This document shows positions 43,062-55,249 of a DNA stretch of 64,000 bases, piece after piece. The notes below the pieces were generated by a model that was not told the DNA's origin, did no database searches, and was given only the letters and a program-made list of their open reading frames with translations. The translations under genes and the position numbers were made by a program. The stretch lies in NCBI GenBank assembly GCA_947652605.1, contig OX393578.1:53637415-53701414 (forward strand), read 5' to 3'. The DNA comes from Elmis aenea (lineage: Eukaryota > Arthropoda > Insecta > Coleoptera > Elmidae). Positions within the stretch are counted from its first letter, which is position 1, and every line of letters begins with the position of its first letter.

Positions 43062-44333
43062 TTTTTTTGCGGCCTCTTCACTAAAAGAAAAAAAGATTTT
43101 CAAATTTTTTCAAGGTTTTCAGTCTTTATTTAAAAGGTTCTCCTGAAATTATTTTTCGAAGTACAGCTATTTAATTTGCTAAGGACATGCAGAAAACATT
43201 GCTCCATTCGCTCGATATGAAATAGTTTGATTCACGCATACAGGGTGTTCATTAATAGGTGGCAACTTCCATAGTTTTCAAGAGCTCGTAACTCGTTTTT
43301 TTCAAATGCACACCCCTGTATTTTTTCATGTCATCGAATTCGTCTTTAAGGGAGCTTCATTTTTTGTTAAGTATGTCCTATACCCAAACTCATACTTTTC
43401 GAGATATTCAATATTTTTTCTTTTAATCGTTATTGAAACAAATGGAGTGCCATGGGAATCGAAAAAACTGACTGTTTACTTCACAAGTCAAAAACTTATT
43501 ATTTATTTCGTGAATTATTGTATTTCCATAATTAATTTTACTTTACAAGAGCAAATTGATATGGTTTATTGCCTGGGAGAAGGTGAAAGTAATCCTTTGC
43601 TGGCGGCAAGGATTTACGCACAACGATATCCTGAGAGACGCTTTTGAAAAGTTGAAAGTGCGATTTGACCGTACCGGGCATGTGAATTATAAAAAAAACT
43701 GATCGCAGAAAGATTATTTCCAATAAAGAAAATGAATTTTTGGTGTTGACGAGTGTTGTTGAAAATACCCATAATAGCACAAGAAAAATCAGTGAGCAGT
43801 AAGAATTAAGTCAAACCTCACACAGAGTTAGAAAAACTAGTAAAGTTCATAACAATAATAAAATTGATTTGGTTGCCATTTTATTTATTGCTTAGCCTTG
43901 TGGATTCACTTAAAATATATTATCTGCCTACTGTTAGTAATTAAATACACGAAATGGTGAATAAACCGTATCAAATCAATTTGCTCTTGTAAAGTAAAAT
44001 TCGTTGGGGAAATGCAATAATTTAAGAGATAAATGACCAGTTTGTGACGTTAGTGAGAGATTTCGATGATATAAAAAAACACAGGGGTTGGCATTTGAAA
44101 AAATTGAGTTACGAGCTTTTGCAAATCATGGATGTGGCCACCTATTAATGATTCTAACTTTTTCATGTCGAGCGAATAGAGCTGTTTTCTGCATTTCCTT
44201 GCTAAATGACAACTCTGTACTTATACGTATATATATATAATAAATTCGGGAGAATTTTTTAAATAAAGACTTAAAACCTTAAAACAATTTGAGAATTATT
44301 TTTTTTTTTAGTGGCAAGGCCGCATAAAAACCT
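43062..44333 (+). mobile_element. Mariner-type foldback containing DUF4817 coding
   Basis: Arms 43062-43565 and 43970-44333 are inverted and moderately diverged (GCAGAAAACA, TTCGCTCG, CATTAATAGGTGG, TTTACTTTACAAGAGCAAAT). The left arm alone keeps TACAGGGTGTTC at 43239, so the CAGGGTG terminus has been lost from the right. Each arm runs into the start of a DUF4817-type coding region, which continues between the arms. Confidence 0.7.
43546..43855 (+). pseudogene. Mariner-type transposase N-terminus (DUF4817)
   Basis: Encodes EQIDMVYCLGEGESN then PLLAARIYAQRYPERRF, the DUF4817 helix-turn-helix pattern of insect mariner-type transposases. A shift at the end of that motif leads to FEKLKVRFDRTGHVNY, and a second shift to KIISNKENEFLVLTSVVEN, then STRKISEQ, a stop, ELSQTSHRVRK, corresponding to the second DNA-binding helix-turn-helix that normally follows. 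The DDE part is missing: the right arm begins at about 43,970. At least two frameshifts and one stop make it inactive. The true start is not visible because coding emerges directly from the left arm. Confidence 0.7.
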
Positions 44334-44339
44334 GTATGT

Positions 44340-45736
44340 AGTATTTTATATTGATGCAAAGCCAAAATAAAGGCGGTCAAAAATATTAAATAAAAAATGG
44401 GGTGTTGAATTTGAAATATAAAAGTTGCTATTAGTTCCAGAGAGGTGACTCATCCTGTATATTTGAAAATATTTTTATAACACCTCAGTAGGTATTCAAA
44501 AACACATGTTTGATTTTTTTGTGAAACCTTAATATAAATAAAACCGTTTTCTCAATATTCCCACAAGGTAAAATGGATTGGTTGTTTTTGCAATCCCCGA
44601 TTCGATTATTATCAGCACTGAAGTACTGTACAATAAACTTTTATTTTGAAGCAAATTAAACGACAATACAAAGTTACTACATATGCACACCATCGCCTGT
44701 TTTTTCCTCATGCTGATTAATCTCTTAAAACGGCGAATTAATTTAGAGTCCAGATTTTAACAATTTTCATCAAACTTTACGCTAGATATTAAATTAGGAG
44801 CTAAAATTTGAACAAGTACACTTAGTTCCTTTGCGAATATTTCGTTCAGTTTAATGTTATCTCTCATAGCTTTTAGAGTCGTTAACTTGAACAATGAATT
44901 TATGAACCCCAAGTAACCTAAAATTGTACAAGAGCGCTTTATTTTCCTATAAAACTTGCTTTGCTTCCCTTAGTAATCCTCATTAATTAGTCAAGCCCTT
45001 GGCTTAATTGGTTTTGTTGATGTAGCTCGTACTGATTAATCTTGACATACGTTAATCCATTTTTATTATTAGGTCGACTTTAAATAATCGATTACCGAAA
45101 CCCTTTCGAGTAAAATTCCAATTATTACGGAATTAACCTTTGCCTGACATTTAAGTTAATCAACAAAATAACAGTTTAATTACGCGAGTATTGTGTCTAC
45201 GACATGGCAACCATTTTACTAAAGAAACACTACAAAAATCCCGAGTTGTTTTAAAAACATCAGCACAATTTTCGCTTTCAGCCCGATTTAATACAAAAAA
45301 AATTTATCAAGGAACAAATAATTACACCAACAAAACTGTACGAGAAAGGTTTTGAACTTATTTTAAAAAGTTTCAGATAAAGAATATTGTAATCGTTTTT
45401 CTTGCCAAAGTTTAAAGTAATTTAAAAGTTTAAATTAATACCGACGTTGATAGAGATAAAAAAAAGCACCAACAAAATTATGAAAACCTAAACTCTTATA
45501 AAATAAGCAAAATTATAAGGGTTGGTTACAATTCAAGGACGATCATAACGACCTCGTTTATTATTAAAGATAAAACTAAGGTTTACGTTTGTAAGTTGCG
45601 AAATTAAATAATATTATCAACACATTTTTGAATAATCGTAGAAGCCGTTTAACGAAAAATAAAATCAAGTTTTTGAAAAACTTTCATAATTAAACATTTA
45701 AAAAAAAATTATAGGGATTTGTAATAGACCCGAATA
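44340..45736. other. AT-rich unique stretch
   Basis: No repeats with the rest of the window and no recognisable ORF. Confidence 0.4.
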
Positions 45737-45738
45737 TA

Positions 45739-46950
45739 CAGGGTGGACCAAATTCGAATGTTTTACGGGGTATCTCGGTTACCGTAATAGATAGCGAAAA
45801 TCTGATTTCGGTCTCTTTGGCTTTTTTTTGAGAAAATAACGCCTATGCAATCAGATTTTTTCTAGCGGATTCCATTTTGGCACTACAGACGAAAAATGAA
45901 ATTTCATCATTTTTGAAAATTTGCTGTAACTTCTTTATTTATTAAATTAGAACAAAATGTTATGAAGGGTTTTTATACAGATTTCTATGCTTCATTTAAA
46001 AACAAAAGTAATTTTTTCTTAGCCTCCTTGACTTTCGAGATATGGAGTAAACTTACATTTTTTTAAATGGAAACCCTAGTCGGCCATGACTTTATGTGAA
46101 AGAGTATTTTTTTAGCTTTTCAAAAATATATAGTTTTATATATTTGTTGCAAAAAATAGCCAAGATATGGCCAATTTTGTAAAAATTCGATCATCAAAGT
46201 TAGCCATGATTTCGTAAACAAGTGATGTTTGCAATTATTAAACAACTGAACGTCATTTAGAAATAATTTTTTTAATTTTTAAGCAAATCCGTGTATTATT
46301 TTGTATTTTATAACTGTTTATAGTGGTATTGTGAACATGGCTAAATTTGAACTTATTGAATAGTTTAATATGTTAGAATATTACTTTGTAAGTGATAAAA
46401 ACGTAGCGGTTGTTTCAGGATTTACTTGGCAATGACGTTTAGTTGTTTAATAATTGCAAACATCACTTGTTTACGAAATCATGGCTAACTTTGATGATCG
46501 AATTTTTACAAAATTGACCATATCTTGGTTATTTTTTGCAAAAAATATATAAAACTATATATTTTTGAAAAGCTAAAAAAATGCTCTTTCACATAAAGTC
46601 ATGGCCAACTAGGGTTTCCATTTAAAAAAATTTAAGTTTACTCCATATCTCGAAAGTCAAGGAGGCTAAGAAAAAATTACTTTTGTTTTTAAATTAAGCA
46701 TAAAAATCTGTATAAAAAACCTCTATAACATTTTGTTCTAATTTAATTAATAAAGAAGTTACAGCAAACTTTCAAAAATGATGAAATTTCATTTTTCGTC
46801 TGTAGTGCCAAAATGGAATCCGATAGAAAAAATCTGATTGCATAGGTGTTATTTTCTCAAAAAAATAGCCCAAGAGACCGTAATCAGATTTTCGCTATCT
46901 ATTACGGTAACCGAGATACCCCGTAAAACATTCGAATTTGGTCCACCCTG
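45739..46950. mobile_element. 1.2-kb foldback element, near-perfect arms
   Basis: TA-flanked (45737-45738, 46951-46952). Arms of about 525 bp start CAGGGTGGACCAAATTCGAA and face a 168-bp spacer (46263-46430). Arm identity is high to the innermost part (GTTAGCCATGATTTCGTAAA). No coding. A solo partial arm is at 6938 and a smaller piece at 15690. Confidence 0.9.
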
Positions 46951-46952
46951 TA

Positions 46953-47100
46953 CAGTGGCGTAACACTAGGAGGTGCAACGGGTGCGGTGGACACGGGCCC
47001 ACGAGCCAAGGGGCCCATAGGATGCAAACAACCACTTGTTTTCTCATACATTTAAAAAATTTCTTGTCTAGGCCAGCCAGCAAAAGCTTTTTGCCTGAAA
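46953..47100 (+). mobile_element. Possible hAT-type element end
   Basis: CAGTGGCGTAACACTAGG followed by a GC-rich GGTGCAACGGGTGC stretch resembles the 5' end of animal hAT MITEs. It begins exactly where the TA flank of the foldback ends; the matching right end is not found. Confidence 0.35.
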
Positions 47101-47999
47101 TAAATATTTGTCTGCGACATACATATGTATGTATTGTATAATAATAACCAAGTTATTTTTATTGCACAGCAGTTTAACCATGTCTATCAACGGTTAAGTG
47201 ACTCATTCTTAGTTAATAATTGCAGGAATTATAATATATATCACGTATATTGAGTAGGGTTACGTTGTTTGGCAAAAAAAAAGTGCTGAATTGAACAATG
47301 TAAAGGCCCAACTGTCAGCAAGAAGTCGAAGATGAATGAAATAACATCTTTATGTAATCTGGTTGCCACAGTCGGTCCCTTGTTAAAGTGAATAAGTTCT
47401 AGCCAAAAATCAGTTGTAAATCACCGCATTTTTCACGGACTGAAATCACTCAAGCTTGTTTTCTTTTATCGTAGATAAAAGTGGAAATTTTGTAAACCGA
47501 CGGCTGCCGCATATCTGCGTGGGAAGTGCCGGTAGGATGTTCGGAGCCAGAGGCATCATTGAGTTCGCGCCCTCTTATTTATGGTCTGCATAAATCACAG
47601 GGACACAACAATACGCACAATGGCGGCCTTCGGACGGACACTCGATAACGCACGGCCCAAGCCCGGAGACGCGCAAATTTCGGCACGGCCCTTTTGTTTC
47701 GCTAAATTGATGCATTAATTACATAGATAAAGGGGGTGTATTTGCAATTATTTGCTATTAGATCGTGTTCGGCCGCAATGAATTTTGTCCCAGTTTAGAG
47801 TTTAGATTTAGTAATATTCATTAACGCGCTACACAGAAAATTACATCGCGTACTACGAGATAAAAGCATACTGCATCATTTAATAAATTGTTACGGAATG
47901 AACTGAATTATTTCGTTCATAAATCATCTCAAAACTATAACCATTAAGCAAAATTGTTCGATTCTTTAAGTTATTTATTTATTAATATAGATAAATATC
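47101..47999. other. Unique DNA with less AT-rich core (47.46-47.80 kb)
   Basis: 47,480-47,720 is GC- and CG-richer than its surroundings and not repeated; otherwise AT-rich. No ORF support. Confidence 0.35.
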
Positions 48000-48001
48000 T
48001 A

Positions 48002-48641
48002 CAGGGTGGTCCACAGAGATGGGCCACTATTGGAATCTCGTAAACGGTACAAGGTACAAGCTACAAAGAAGTTTAAATTAGACAATTTTTTCCCCTTTAT
48101 GAGACCTATTCAGTGATGCTTTAATGTTTTAAAAAAGTTCCATGGCACACTAGATAATAAACAAAAATCAAAATGGGCAATTTTTTTTAGATCTTTAATA
48201 ACTCGGTTATACTTGATGGTACAAAAAAATTTTTGGGGAAAAAGTTGTAGATTTTTTTACTCACTATAAAATGACACATTCATTTGTTTCAATAATGTTT
48301 AAATTCTTTGATAAATAACAAACTTGCATTTTAAATGGAAGCTATAGTTGGCCATGGCTTATTTAAATTCCTTATTTTTTTCCTTTCCAAATATATAAAG
48401 GTTGATGTGTTTATTTTCAACAATACGCAAGTTACAATTTTTTTTTTTTTTTTTTTTAAAGATGAGAAACAAAAAGTAGGTTGTGAAAACATATAAAAAA
48501 GCGGAAATGATAAAATATTTTTGAGAACTGTTCTGAGTTTGTCTCAAAAACTGCACATTTTTGGTAATTTAACCGTTTCTCTATCTTGACTAGGTATTAA
48601 GTGAGATACCAATGTAATCCCATCGAATTTGGACCACCCTG
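48002..48641. mobile_element. 640-bp CAGGGTGGTCC MITE
   Basis: TA-flanked (48000-48001, 48642-48643). Starts CAGGGTGGTCCACAGAGATG; the complement of the right end reads CAGGGTGGTCCAAATTCGAT. Only the outer 15-20 bp pair well. An 18-bp T-run sits at 48,430. Related by its end to the 45.7-kb family. Confidence 0.75.
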
Positions 48642-48643
48642 TA

Positions 48644-50040
48644 CAACCCGTACGGAAATTATGAAAAAATCTCTAATTGGTATTAAAAAAACGCCTTTAA
48701 AGCTTATAATATTATGTTAAATAAAGCTGATACAGCATAAGTGCGACACTTCTGAGCCATAATAAATCAAATTAATCGTTCCAACACAAAACTGGTGGTG
48801 GGTGGATTTACTTTTCATACTTTAACGAATTGATTGATGCTCGTCTTTTGATAACACAGGGTAAAAAATGTGGGCACGTCCGACTGATCCCGTGATACGA
48901 CAAAATGCGATTCCGTTTCAATTCTGAACGATATTAATAGTAGCAATTAATAGCAAATGACGATATACCGACTGCGGGTAACATGGTCAAGCGTCGACAA
49001 CGGTTGACAAGATTCCAATAAATTACACAAATCGGCCGACATTTGTCATGGAACTACAATAATGTCGCATGTTAAAACGTTGTTGGCACGCAAACCGCAT
49101 AAAATATATCGGAATTACCGCGTTAAGGGAACTTCCTCGCTCGGAGCTAGTTTCGTATGACCGAAAATTTTGTTCCGTGGGGTCATCTTTGTGGTTCAGC
49201 GGACAATAGTCACGTCTGTCGGTCACGACACATGCCGGGACGTCCATAAAATTACACGTTAACTGCCGAGCGCGGATTTCAAAAATCGTCCGCCACGACT
49301 TCCGAGCCAACTATTTGCAGCACTCAATAACTCATTGCAAACTGTTGAACGACTGTATTTAATTTGAATTTAAAGCAGTTCACTCCGCGGCATTTTGTTA
49401 CCTACCGCAGTTAATATTAGCCGAAACCGAAATTCCCGGAGCCGCTCATAATTCCATAGCGACCCCTTGCAGTACACACTACACGCTATTCTTTAATAAA
49501 TTTTGTGGGATCGTGAAAAAGCCAGTTAATTCCATTTTATCGGGGGCCCTATAAGCGCGCGGTTCTAATCTCGTTCCGAAATGCCCTGTTATTATAATTA
49601 ATAAAGAAAGCAACCTCTGTTTCGAAAGCAATTCCCGTTTCTCATGTAAAACCCTTTTAGTTACCTTTTAAAACATAAACAAACTTGGGAATCGCAATAA
49701 GAAGGCAGGTGGCGTGATACGCACGCAAACTGCCTGCGGTTTGCGTATCGATCGAGCGGGGCACGCGCTGCGCTTATTTATAAGTCGCCATAATAATTAA
49801 GAAATAATCGATTAATTAAGAAACCGATAACTTATACTTACACGCCATGCGGAGTGAGTGATTCGAGCAATTTGGGCGAACGCTCGCCGTTTTAATCCGG
49901 CCCTCGGTGGATCGTTGAGATATTTTCGACGTGTAATTATATTTTGACCCTTTTAAGGCCTTATTTCGGTGTTTCAAACACGCCGCTTTAATTAATATAC
50001 AAGAGTACCTTGTACGAAATTATTTGTGTAGCTCATTGTA
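48644..50040. other. Long unique island, candidate regulatory DNA
   Basis: 48,850-50,000 lacks repeats and is less AT-rich. It contains ATTAATTAAG and TTTATAAGTCGCCATAAT words and a short hairpin built on GATACGCA...TGCGTATC (49,717-49,750). The 95-codon minus frame (49023-49310) has no recognised domain. Candidate enhancer or untranslated sequence. Confidence 0.35.
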
Positions 50041-50875
50041 TATAATACACAACTAAGTAGGAGCCGTAATAGTTCACACCCTTTACTAATTTGCATTTTA
50101 AATTCATACGCTAATCTATCTGCTACAGACGACAGCTATTTTCATGCATACTTTTATCAGTTCACTGTACTCTTAATTATTTTACATAATACATTTACAA
50201 CATTTCAGGTACAATTTATTATGCACCACCATCACATGATTAAATCACGAACCTACAGAAAAAAACGTTAGTTCCTTTTTAAACTGATTTAAAAAAAATG
50301 CCTACAGGATAAATTAATATATTTGTAAAATTGTTTCTGTATTTAACGTTAGTTAATTTTATAAATAACCTATGTCCTGTGTTAAAAATCGCGTTTTTTT
50401 CGATTTTTTAAAATAGAAATGCAATGCCAGTTCCAAGTTTCTCGTCTCTTCGCAAGGTTGAAATCGTAACATCAACATAAAAAATTTAATAAAATTTGAT
50501 GAAATAAAAACAATAAATAAAGAAAAAATATTATGAAACAAAATATAAGAAGGTTATTAGAAATGTTTAAACACAAAAATCTTGCGTTAATACAGAGGGA
50601 GGGTACATTTTAGATAGGAATTAAAAGATTTTGTTTTAATGAAAAATTAATTCAACTAAATCGATGCCAGTCAAAAGTTTGAGACCTCAATAATTTTATT
50701 AGAAAAGTGAAGTAAAACACAATTTTTTTTCAAAATACCAAAGAAATTTTTGCTGAATAACATACTCGTATATGTTTTTGACATAATAAAAATTAATCAC
50801 ATTAAAATAAAAATTACATTAACTTAAACGGGTATACTAAAGACAGTAGTTATACTGACTTTTCGTCAAAATGCC
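50041..50875. other. AT-rich spacer
   Basis: Nothing recognised. Confidence 0.35.
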
Positions 50876-51075
50876 TAGTAAGTGAGTAAGGCACGGTAAG
50901 CAAAACGCACACGCCTAGAAATGTCAAAGTAGGCTTACGTCAAAATTGACAACGTAATTGCATGTGTGTGTGATCGTAGAAAAAGTGAGCTACATAACAC
51001 GAGTTGTAAAGCAATTACGCACTCGCCGCAGCGCGGCTCCGTTCGCAACTTTTCCACTCGTGCGTAATATGCTTC
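50876..51075 (+). repeat. Dispersed repeat, plus copy
   Basis: Contains AGTAAGTGAGTAAGGCACGG, TAGAAATGTCAAAGTAG, GTGATCGTAGAAAAAGT, TACATAACACGAGTTGTA and a GC-rich palindromic part (GCCGCAGCGCGGC). The inverse copy is at 56700-56945. Could be a MITE; ends not defined. Confidence 0.5.
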
Positions 51076-51079
51076 TTAC

Positions 51080-51560
51080 AACTCTTGTTATGTAATATAC
51101 TATTTAATACTCCTGATGAAATACTCCTCCATTTTTCCAAGAACCTTATCCAAAGCTGTTTTTTTTTACGATGGACGTCTTTCGCGGACCATTCCATCGT
51201 GCTCTTTCCAAACAACCTTTATAGGATTTAGAGTTGGAGATTGTGGTGGCCAAATCATGCATCTTTATCTTCTAAATAGCTTCTGAACAACCTTGTTTTC
51301 TGTTTAGGGTTATTATCCAGTTGCATCGTGATAACCAATTGGTCACAGCCCAGATAGTACAACGTTGACATCTACAATTCGTTTAAACCGTTATTTTTTG
51401 AGCATTCTTTAAATTAAATGGGTACTATTTTCCTAACACAGTCAGGAAAACAGTTCCAGATCATAAAGGAATCACCCCAGTACTTCACTGTTGGCACCAC
51501 ACAGTCCGGAAGTGCTTTACAACTCAAGCAAAATCGTTTAGAGCCTGTGTCTGTATCCTT
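51080..51560 (-). pseudogene. Tc1-type transposase, degenerate C-terminal part
   Basis: In intact Tc1 elements this DDE enzyme performs cut-and-paste transposition at TA sites. On minus, about 51,500-51,440 gives VPTVKYWGDSFMIWNCF, aligning with the family's TVKHGGGSxMVWGCF. About 51,320-51,270 gives MQLDNNPKQKTRLFRSYL, the QxDNxPKH motif with the second Asp kept. About 51,230-51,150 gives IWPPQSPTLNPIKVVW, the WPxQSPDLNPIEnxW motif, where the Asp is Thr and the catalytic Glu is Lys. The tail, in another frame, reads KKKQLWIRFLEKW. Multiple shifts and stops separate these pieces, and the N-terminal DNA-binding half is not found. Confidence 0.7.
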
Positions 51561-52787
51561 ACGCCATTTTTAACAACAAATGTTTCAAAAAAGTGCTAAG
51601 TGTTATACACTGTCGAATTCAAAATAAAATGCTCTACAAATTGGCGTTAAAATCAGATATAGCGTTCATAAGAAAAGATTGACCTGATGATGGTGTAAGA
51701 AAAGCGAAAGGTTGCATGGAAAATATAATTGGGAATTCTGATTCCTTGCAAAAAGTGGCCTAAAAGAAGTTTTTGCAGAAATGATTTTCAACATCAAATG
51801 AAAAAGTTACAAGCATAAAACAAAAATCCATTTTTTTTTACTTTTTCCCCCATATCTCAAAAACTAAAAAAGCTAGATAAGTTCTGTGTTTGCTTTTAAT
51901 TATTAAGCACCTGAATATACAACTGTGCTCTAATTTTGCCGAAGTCGTAACTCTTACGAGATCCCCTTAGTGGCTCTCGAAAAACGAGAACCCTGTATTA
52001 TAAAAAAAAAGTTTTGAAAAGCTTTTTATGTAGGTAAATGTCGCTTTTATTATGCCCCATTTCAATGCTTTAGGAAAAATGTTTTATGAACCTTTTACAG
52101 CAAATAAACACACAAGAAATTCCGAAATTAGATAAGTTTCATAAAGTCTAATAAACAATTTCCCTTGAGAAAGTAATTTAAAAAATGACGAGAATGGGTT
52201 ATAAATTAATGAGAACATAATTCAAGGTTATATATTTCAAATCTGTTTGTCGCCATTATTGCTAAATGGGTTTGTTAAACTCAAAATTATCCTATAAAAT
52301 AATTCGAATATTTTAAACCGTACACTTTTAGTACGTACGAATTACCATAAATTCTATTTGCAGTTAATATTTATGGAAACGGTGGACTAAAATGTAAAGC
52401 ACGCCGTTTCTCCAAGAATACAGTCAATAATGCGTTATTTCTGATACGTATAAAACATTAAAATGGGCAAATATATCTTATACCACAAAGCGGACAGAAA
52501 TCTTAGGACGAGGGTAAAAAAAAACCGGTAATTGAGGAACGCAAATAAGCTCGCAAATCACTCGCGCTCAACAGCTATGCGTCTACAAGGACTTCATTTG
52601 ATTGCCAATAAAACTAACATGACTTTTAGCTTTATTATTACGAGACTAGTCAAGGATTTTATTACATCTTTACCGAGATTTGTCGTTTCGCAAAGCATAC
52701 AGTTCAGTGTTGCATAAACTGCAAGTGGATATATTTTATTAATATTAATAATAATAAGAAATCTTCACACTACTTCCTGGCTAGTTG
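51561..52787. other. AT-rich spacer with a decayed CAGGGT end
   Basis: An AACCCTGTATTA word at about 51,989 after a TCTCGAAAAACGAG mini-palindrome marks one old MITE terminus. The rest is AT-rich with no ORF support. Confidence 0.35.
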
Positions 52788-52789
52788 TA

Positions 52790-54068
52790 AAGGGTGTTTC
52801 AATATGAACGATATGATTTTAAAATGAAATAAAACAAAAACAAAAAAGATACTACCAAAAATTTTTTGTTTTTGTTTTAAAGCACAAACGATTACATTAT
52901 GTTTCAAATAAAACGTCACTTAAATGGCCACCTCGGCTTCGTTTACAGGAGTAAATTCGTTAAACCCAATTTTCGATGACTTTATCAAATAAATTAGGCC
53001 TAATGACGTGAAAGCATTGTTCGATATTTAATTTTAAATCATCAAGTGTTTGTTGTTTGTTTGAATAAACCATTGATTTCAAATAAACCCACAAAAAATA
53101 ATCTAAAGGAGTTAGATCACAACTTCTTGGAAGCCATTTAACAGTTGAATTTCTTGAAATTATTGATTCACCAAACTTTTCTTTCAATAAGTTGATAGTG
53201 AAATTAGCAGTATGACATGTGGAACCATCTTGTTGGAACCACATGCCATTCAAATCAAATTCATCCAGTTTTGGCCACAAACATTTTGTTAACAGCGATC
53301 GATATCTCGCTCAGCATTTACTGTAACTGCATTTCCAGCGTCATTTCGAAAAAAACATGGTCCGATGATGTCACCATGCCAAAAACCACACCATACAGTG
53401 ACCTTTTGCTTCTCTTGAATCTCCTGTGGATTACTTTCACACCAAAAGAGACAGTTTTGCTTATTGACAAAGCCATGTAACCAAAATTGTGGTTCATCCA
53501 AAATGATTTTTTCAGCAAAATTAGAATCAATTTCAATTTGTTCTAGAGCCCAATCAGCAATCTCACGACGACTACGACGATCTATTGGCTTCAGTTGTTG
53601 GGTCAATGCAATCTTATAAGGGTTTAAACACAAGTCTTTACGCAAAATACGCCAAGTTGTCGTTGTTGAAAGACCCAGTTCTTGCAAACGATGAGGAATC
53701 GATAAATTTGTATCATCTGTAACACTAGCTCTTACAGCAGCAATATTCTCTTCAATTCTTGCATTTCGATGTCTTATTGGTGGTTTGGTATCGCGAAGAG
53801 TAAAATTCTTATCAAATTTTTCAACGATTCGCCGAATAGCAAGCACACTAGGACGATTATGCGGAACATAATTTTGACGAAGTTCACGTTGGGTGTTCAC
53901 AAACGAAGGCTTATTTTCATAAATTGGATTGCTACCAAACGTTGTGCAAGCGTGTATTTAACCATGGTTAATTGTCAGAGTATACTAAAATCAGATAAAT
54001 ATAAAAAACAAAACAAAATGGTTGCCATGACATTTTAAAATATCATTCCTATTGAAAGAAAAACCCTT
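52790..54068 (-). mobile_element. Mariner element, nearly full length
   Basis: TA-flanked (52788-52789, 54069-54070), 1279 bp, the usual size of mariner elements. The left end AAGGGTGTTTCAATATGAAC and the complement of the right end, AAGGGTTTTTCTTTCAATAG, both continue into GATATTTTAAAATG-type sequence. It contains a nearly complete but frameshifted transposase on minus. Confidence 0.85.
52960..53965 (-). pseudogene. Mariner-type DDD transposase, two frameshifts
   Basis: Cut-and-paste transposase of the IS630/Tc1/mariner superfamily. The minus-strand Met at 53965 begins MVKYTLAQRLVAIQF. A one-base change near 53,917 shifts the frame, after which 53900-53289 is open: a DUF4817-like helix-turn-helix, a second helix-turn-helix (LGLSTTTTWRILRKDL) and the first Asp in IILDEPQFWLHGFVNKQN. 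A second shift near 53,285 leads to 53280-52960 with the second Asp in WFQQDGSTCHTA and the third in SCDLTPLDYFLW. Length, about 335 residues, fits the family. By my count 36 residues separate the second and third Asp. Catalytic residues are all kept; only the frameshifts disable it, so it is comparatively young. Confidence 0.9.
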
Positions 54069-54384
54069 TACATAACTTACATCCTGATTATACGTATATC
54101 TATCTGTACAAATTTTCTTAGTTTATTATAACCTAACATTACTTTTAAATATGCTTCATGCACAATTTAAAAAAAAATGAAATAACGCACTAAATATCTT
54201 ACAAAAGATCAATTCAGTATATCATCACTTGTTTAATATTTAGTATTGCAATGTTACAACTTGCCATAAACTAGACTTTAAGCCTAATGGTTTGCTACAT
54301 AAGGTCCATAATCCGCCACTATACGCAACTTAGTTACTGCTAGAAGCACGCTGTATGCTTTAACTGTTTTATGCTTAGTGTATG

Positions 54385-55244
54385 CCATCCATTTTTGTGT
54401 ACTGAGACACTCAAATGCCCAAAAAAAACTTCAATTGGTCGACATTGAGGTACGTCTGTTGGATTGTGAATTTTAGGCACAAATGGGATACTTTGGGTGT
54501 TAAGGACTCTATTGTTTTCTTCGCATAATGTGAAAATGCTTTATCGGGACAAACTACAAATTCGTCGTTATAATGAAACTCTCGGATAAACGGAATAAAA
54601 ATGTTTGCCAAACATTCACTTTGATATGTTTCTTGATTAACCGCCAATCCATGTTCTTTAAAATACGGCTTAGAAATACCCTCACAGGACATGGCTATGT
54701 ACAACATGACTTTTGGTTCAAATTTTTTCTTTATTTTGTATTTCGCATTTGGAGATGTAGTAGAAAGATCGTTGGTGTAATATACATCATTTCCAGACAT
54801 TTGAGATTTTCTTAATGTAAAATAACTTTCCTCGTCCAAAATAATTTTTCCCCGTTAAATTATTTAACATTTATCGACAATTTGATTTTAATGTAGTTAT
54901 CTGTTCATCTGTGTAAGTAACATAAATACTTTTGTTCCGTTCTAGCTATTATATTCAACATTTTTAAGGACTTTGAGATATACTGGTGAGAGCAATTGAA
55001 TAATTTAGCAGCTTGATTTTGGCTCTCCCCTGATTTGTTGTTACATTTACCTTTCAACTTTCTTAAATTCTTTTTCGTCATAGTTTTCGCTTTTCTACCA
55101 GTTCCGACCGTTCGTTTCACTGAACCACGCTTCAAAACATCATAGATTGTGCGTTTTGATATCCCTTCTTTAGTAAAATGTTCTAGAACATATTTTTTCC
55201 AAGAGTATTATGCATATTGAAAAAGTTTACAACACGCTCTCGCA
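54385..55244 (-). pseudogene. Tc1/mariner transposase of DD37E-like type, frameshifted
   Basis: Minus strand, Met near 55244: MSPKRKN, then (after a shift) KEGISKRTIYDVLKRGSVKR, a helix-turn-helix. A basic linker (GRKAKTMTKKNLRKLK) and a second helix-turn-helix (SQNQAAKLFNCSHQYISKSL) follow in 55135-54905. After a damaged 60-bp stretch, 54839-54411 carries the first Asp in ILDEESYFTLRKSQ, then NAKYKIKKKFEPKVMLYIAM, and the second Asp in VVCPDKAFSHYAKKTIESL. A frameshift there moves the end to PFVPKIHNPTDVPQC and RPIEVFFGHL, where the Glu is the likely third catalytic residue. Counting across the shift, 37 residues separate Asp and Glu, as in ITmD37E elements. No convincing TIR pair was found. 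At least three lesions. Confidence 0.75.
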
Positions 55245-55249
55245 CAGTT

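Noticed and set aside
49717..49750. Short hairpin considered as a microRNA precursor
   Set aside because: The stem is imperfect and only about 34 nt in total, too short for an animal pre-miRNA.
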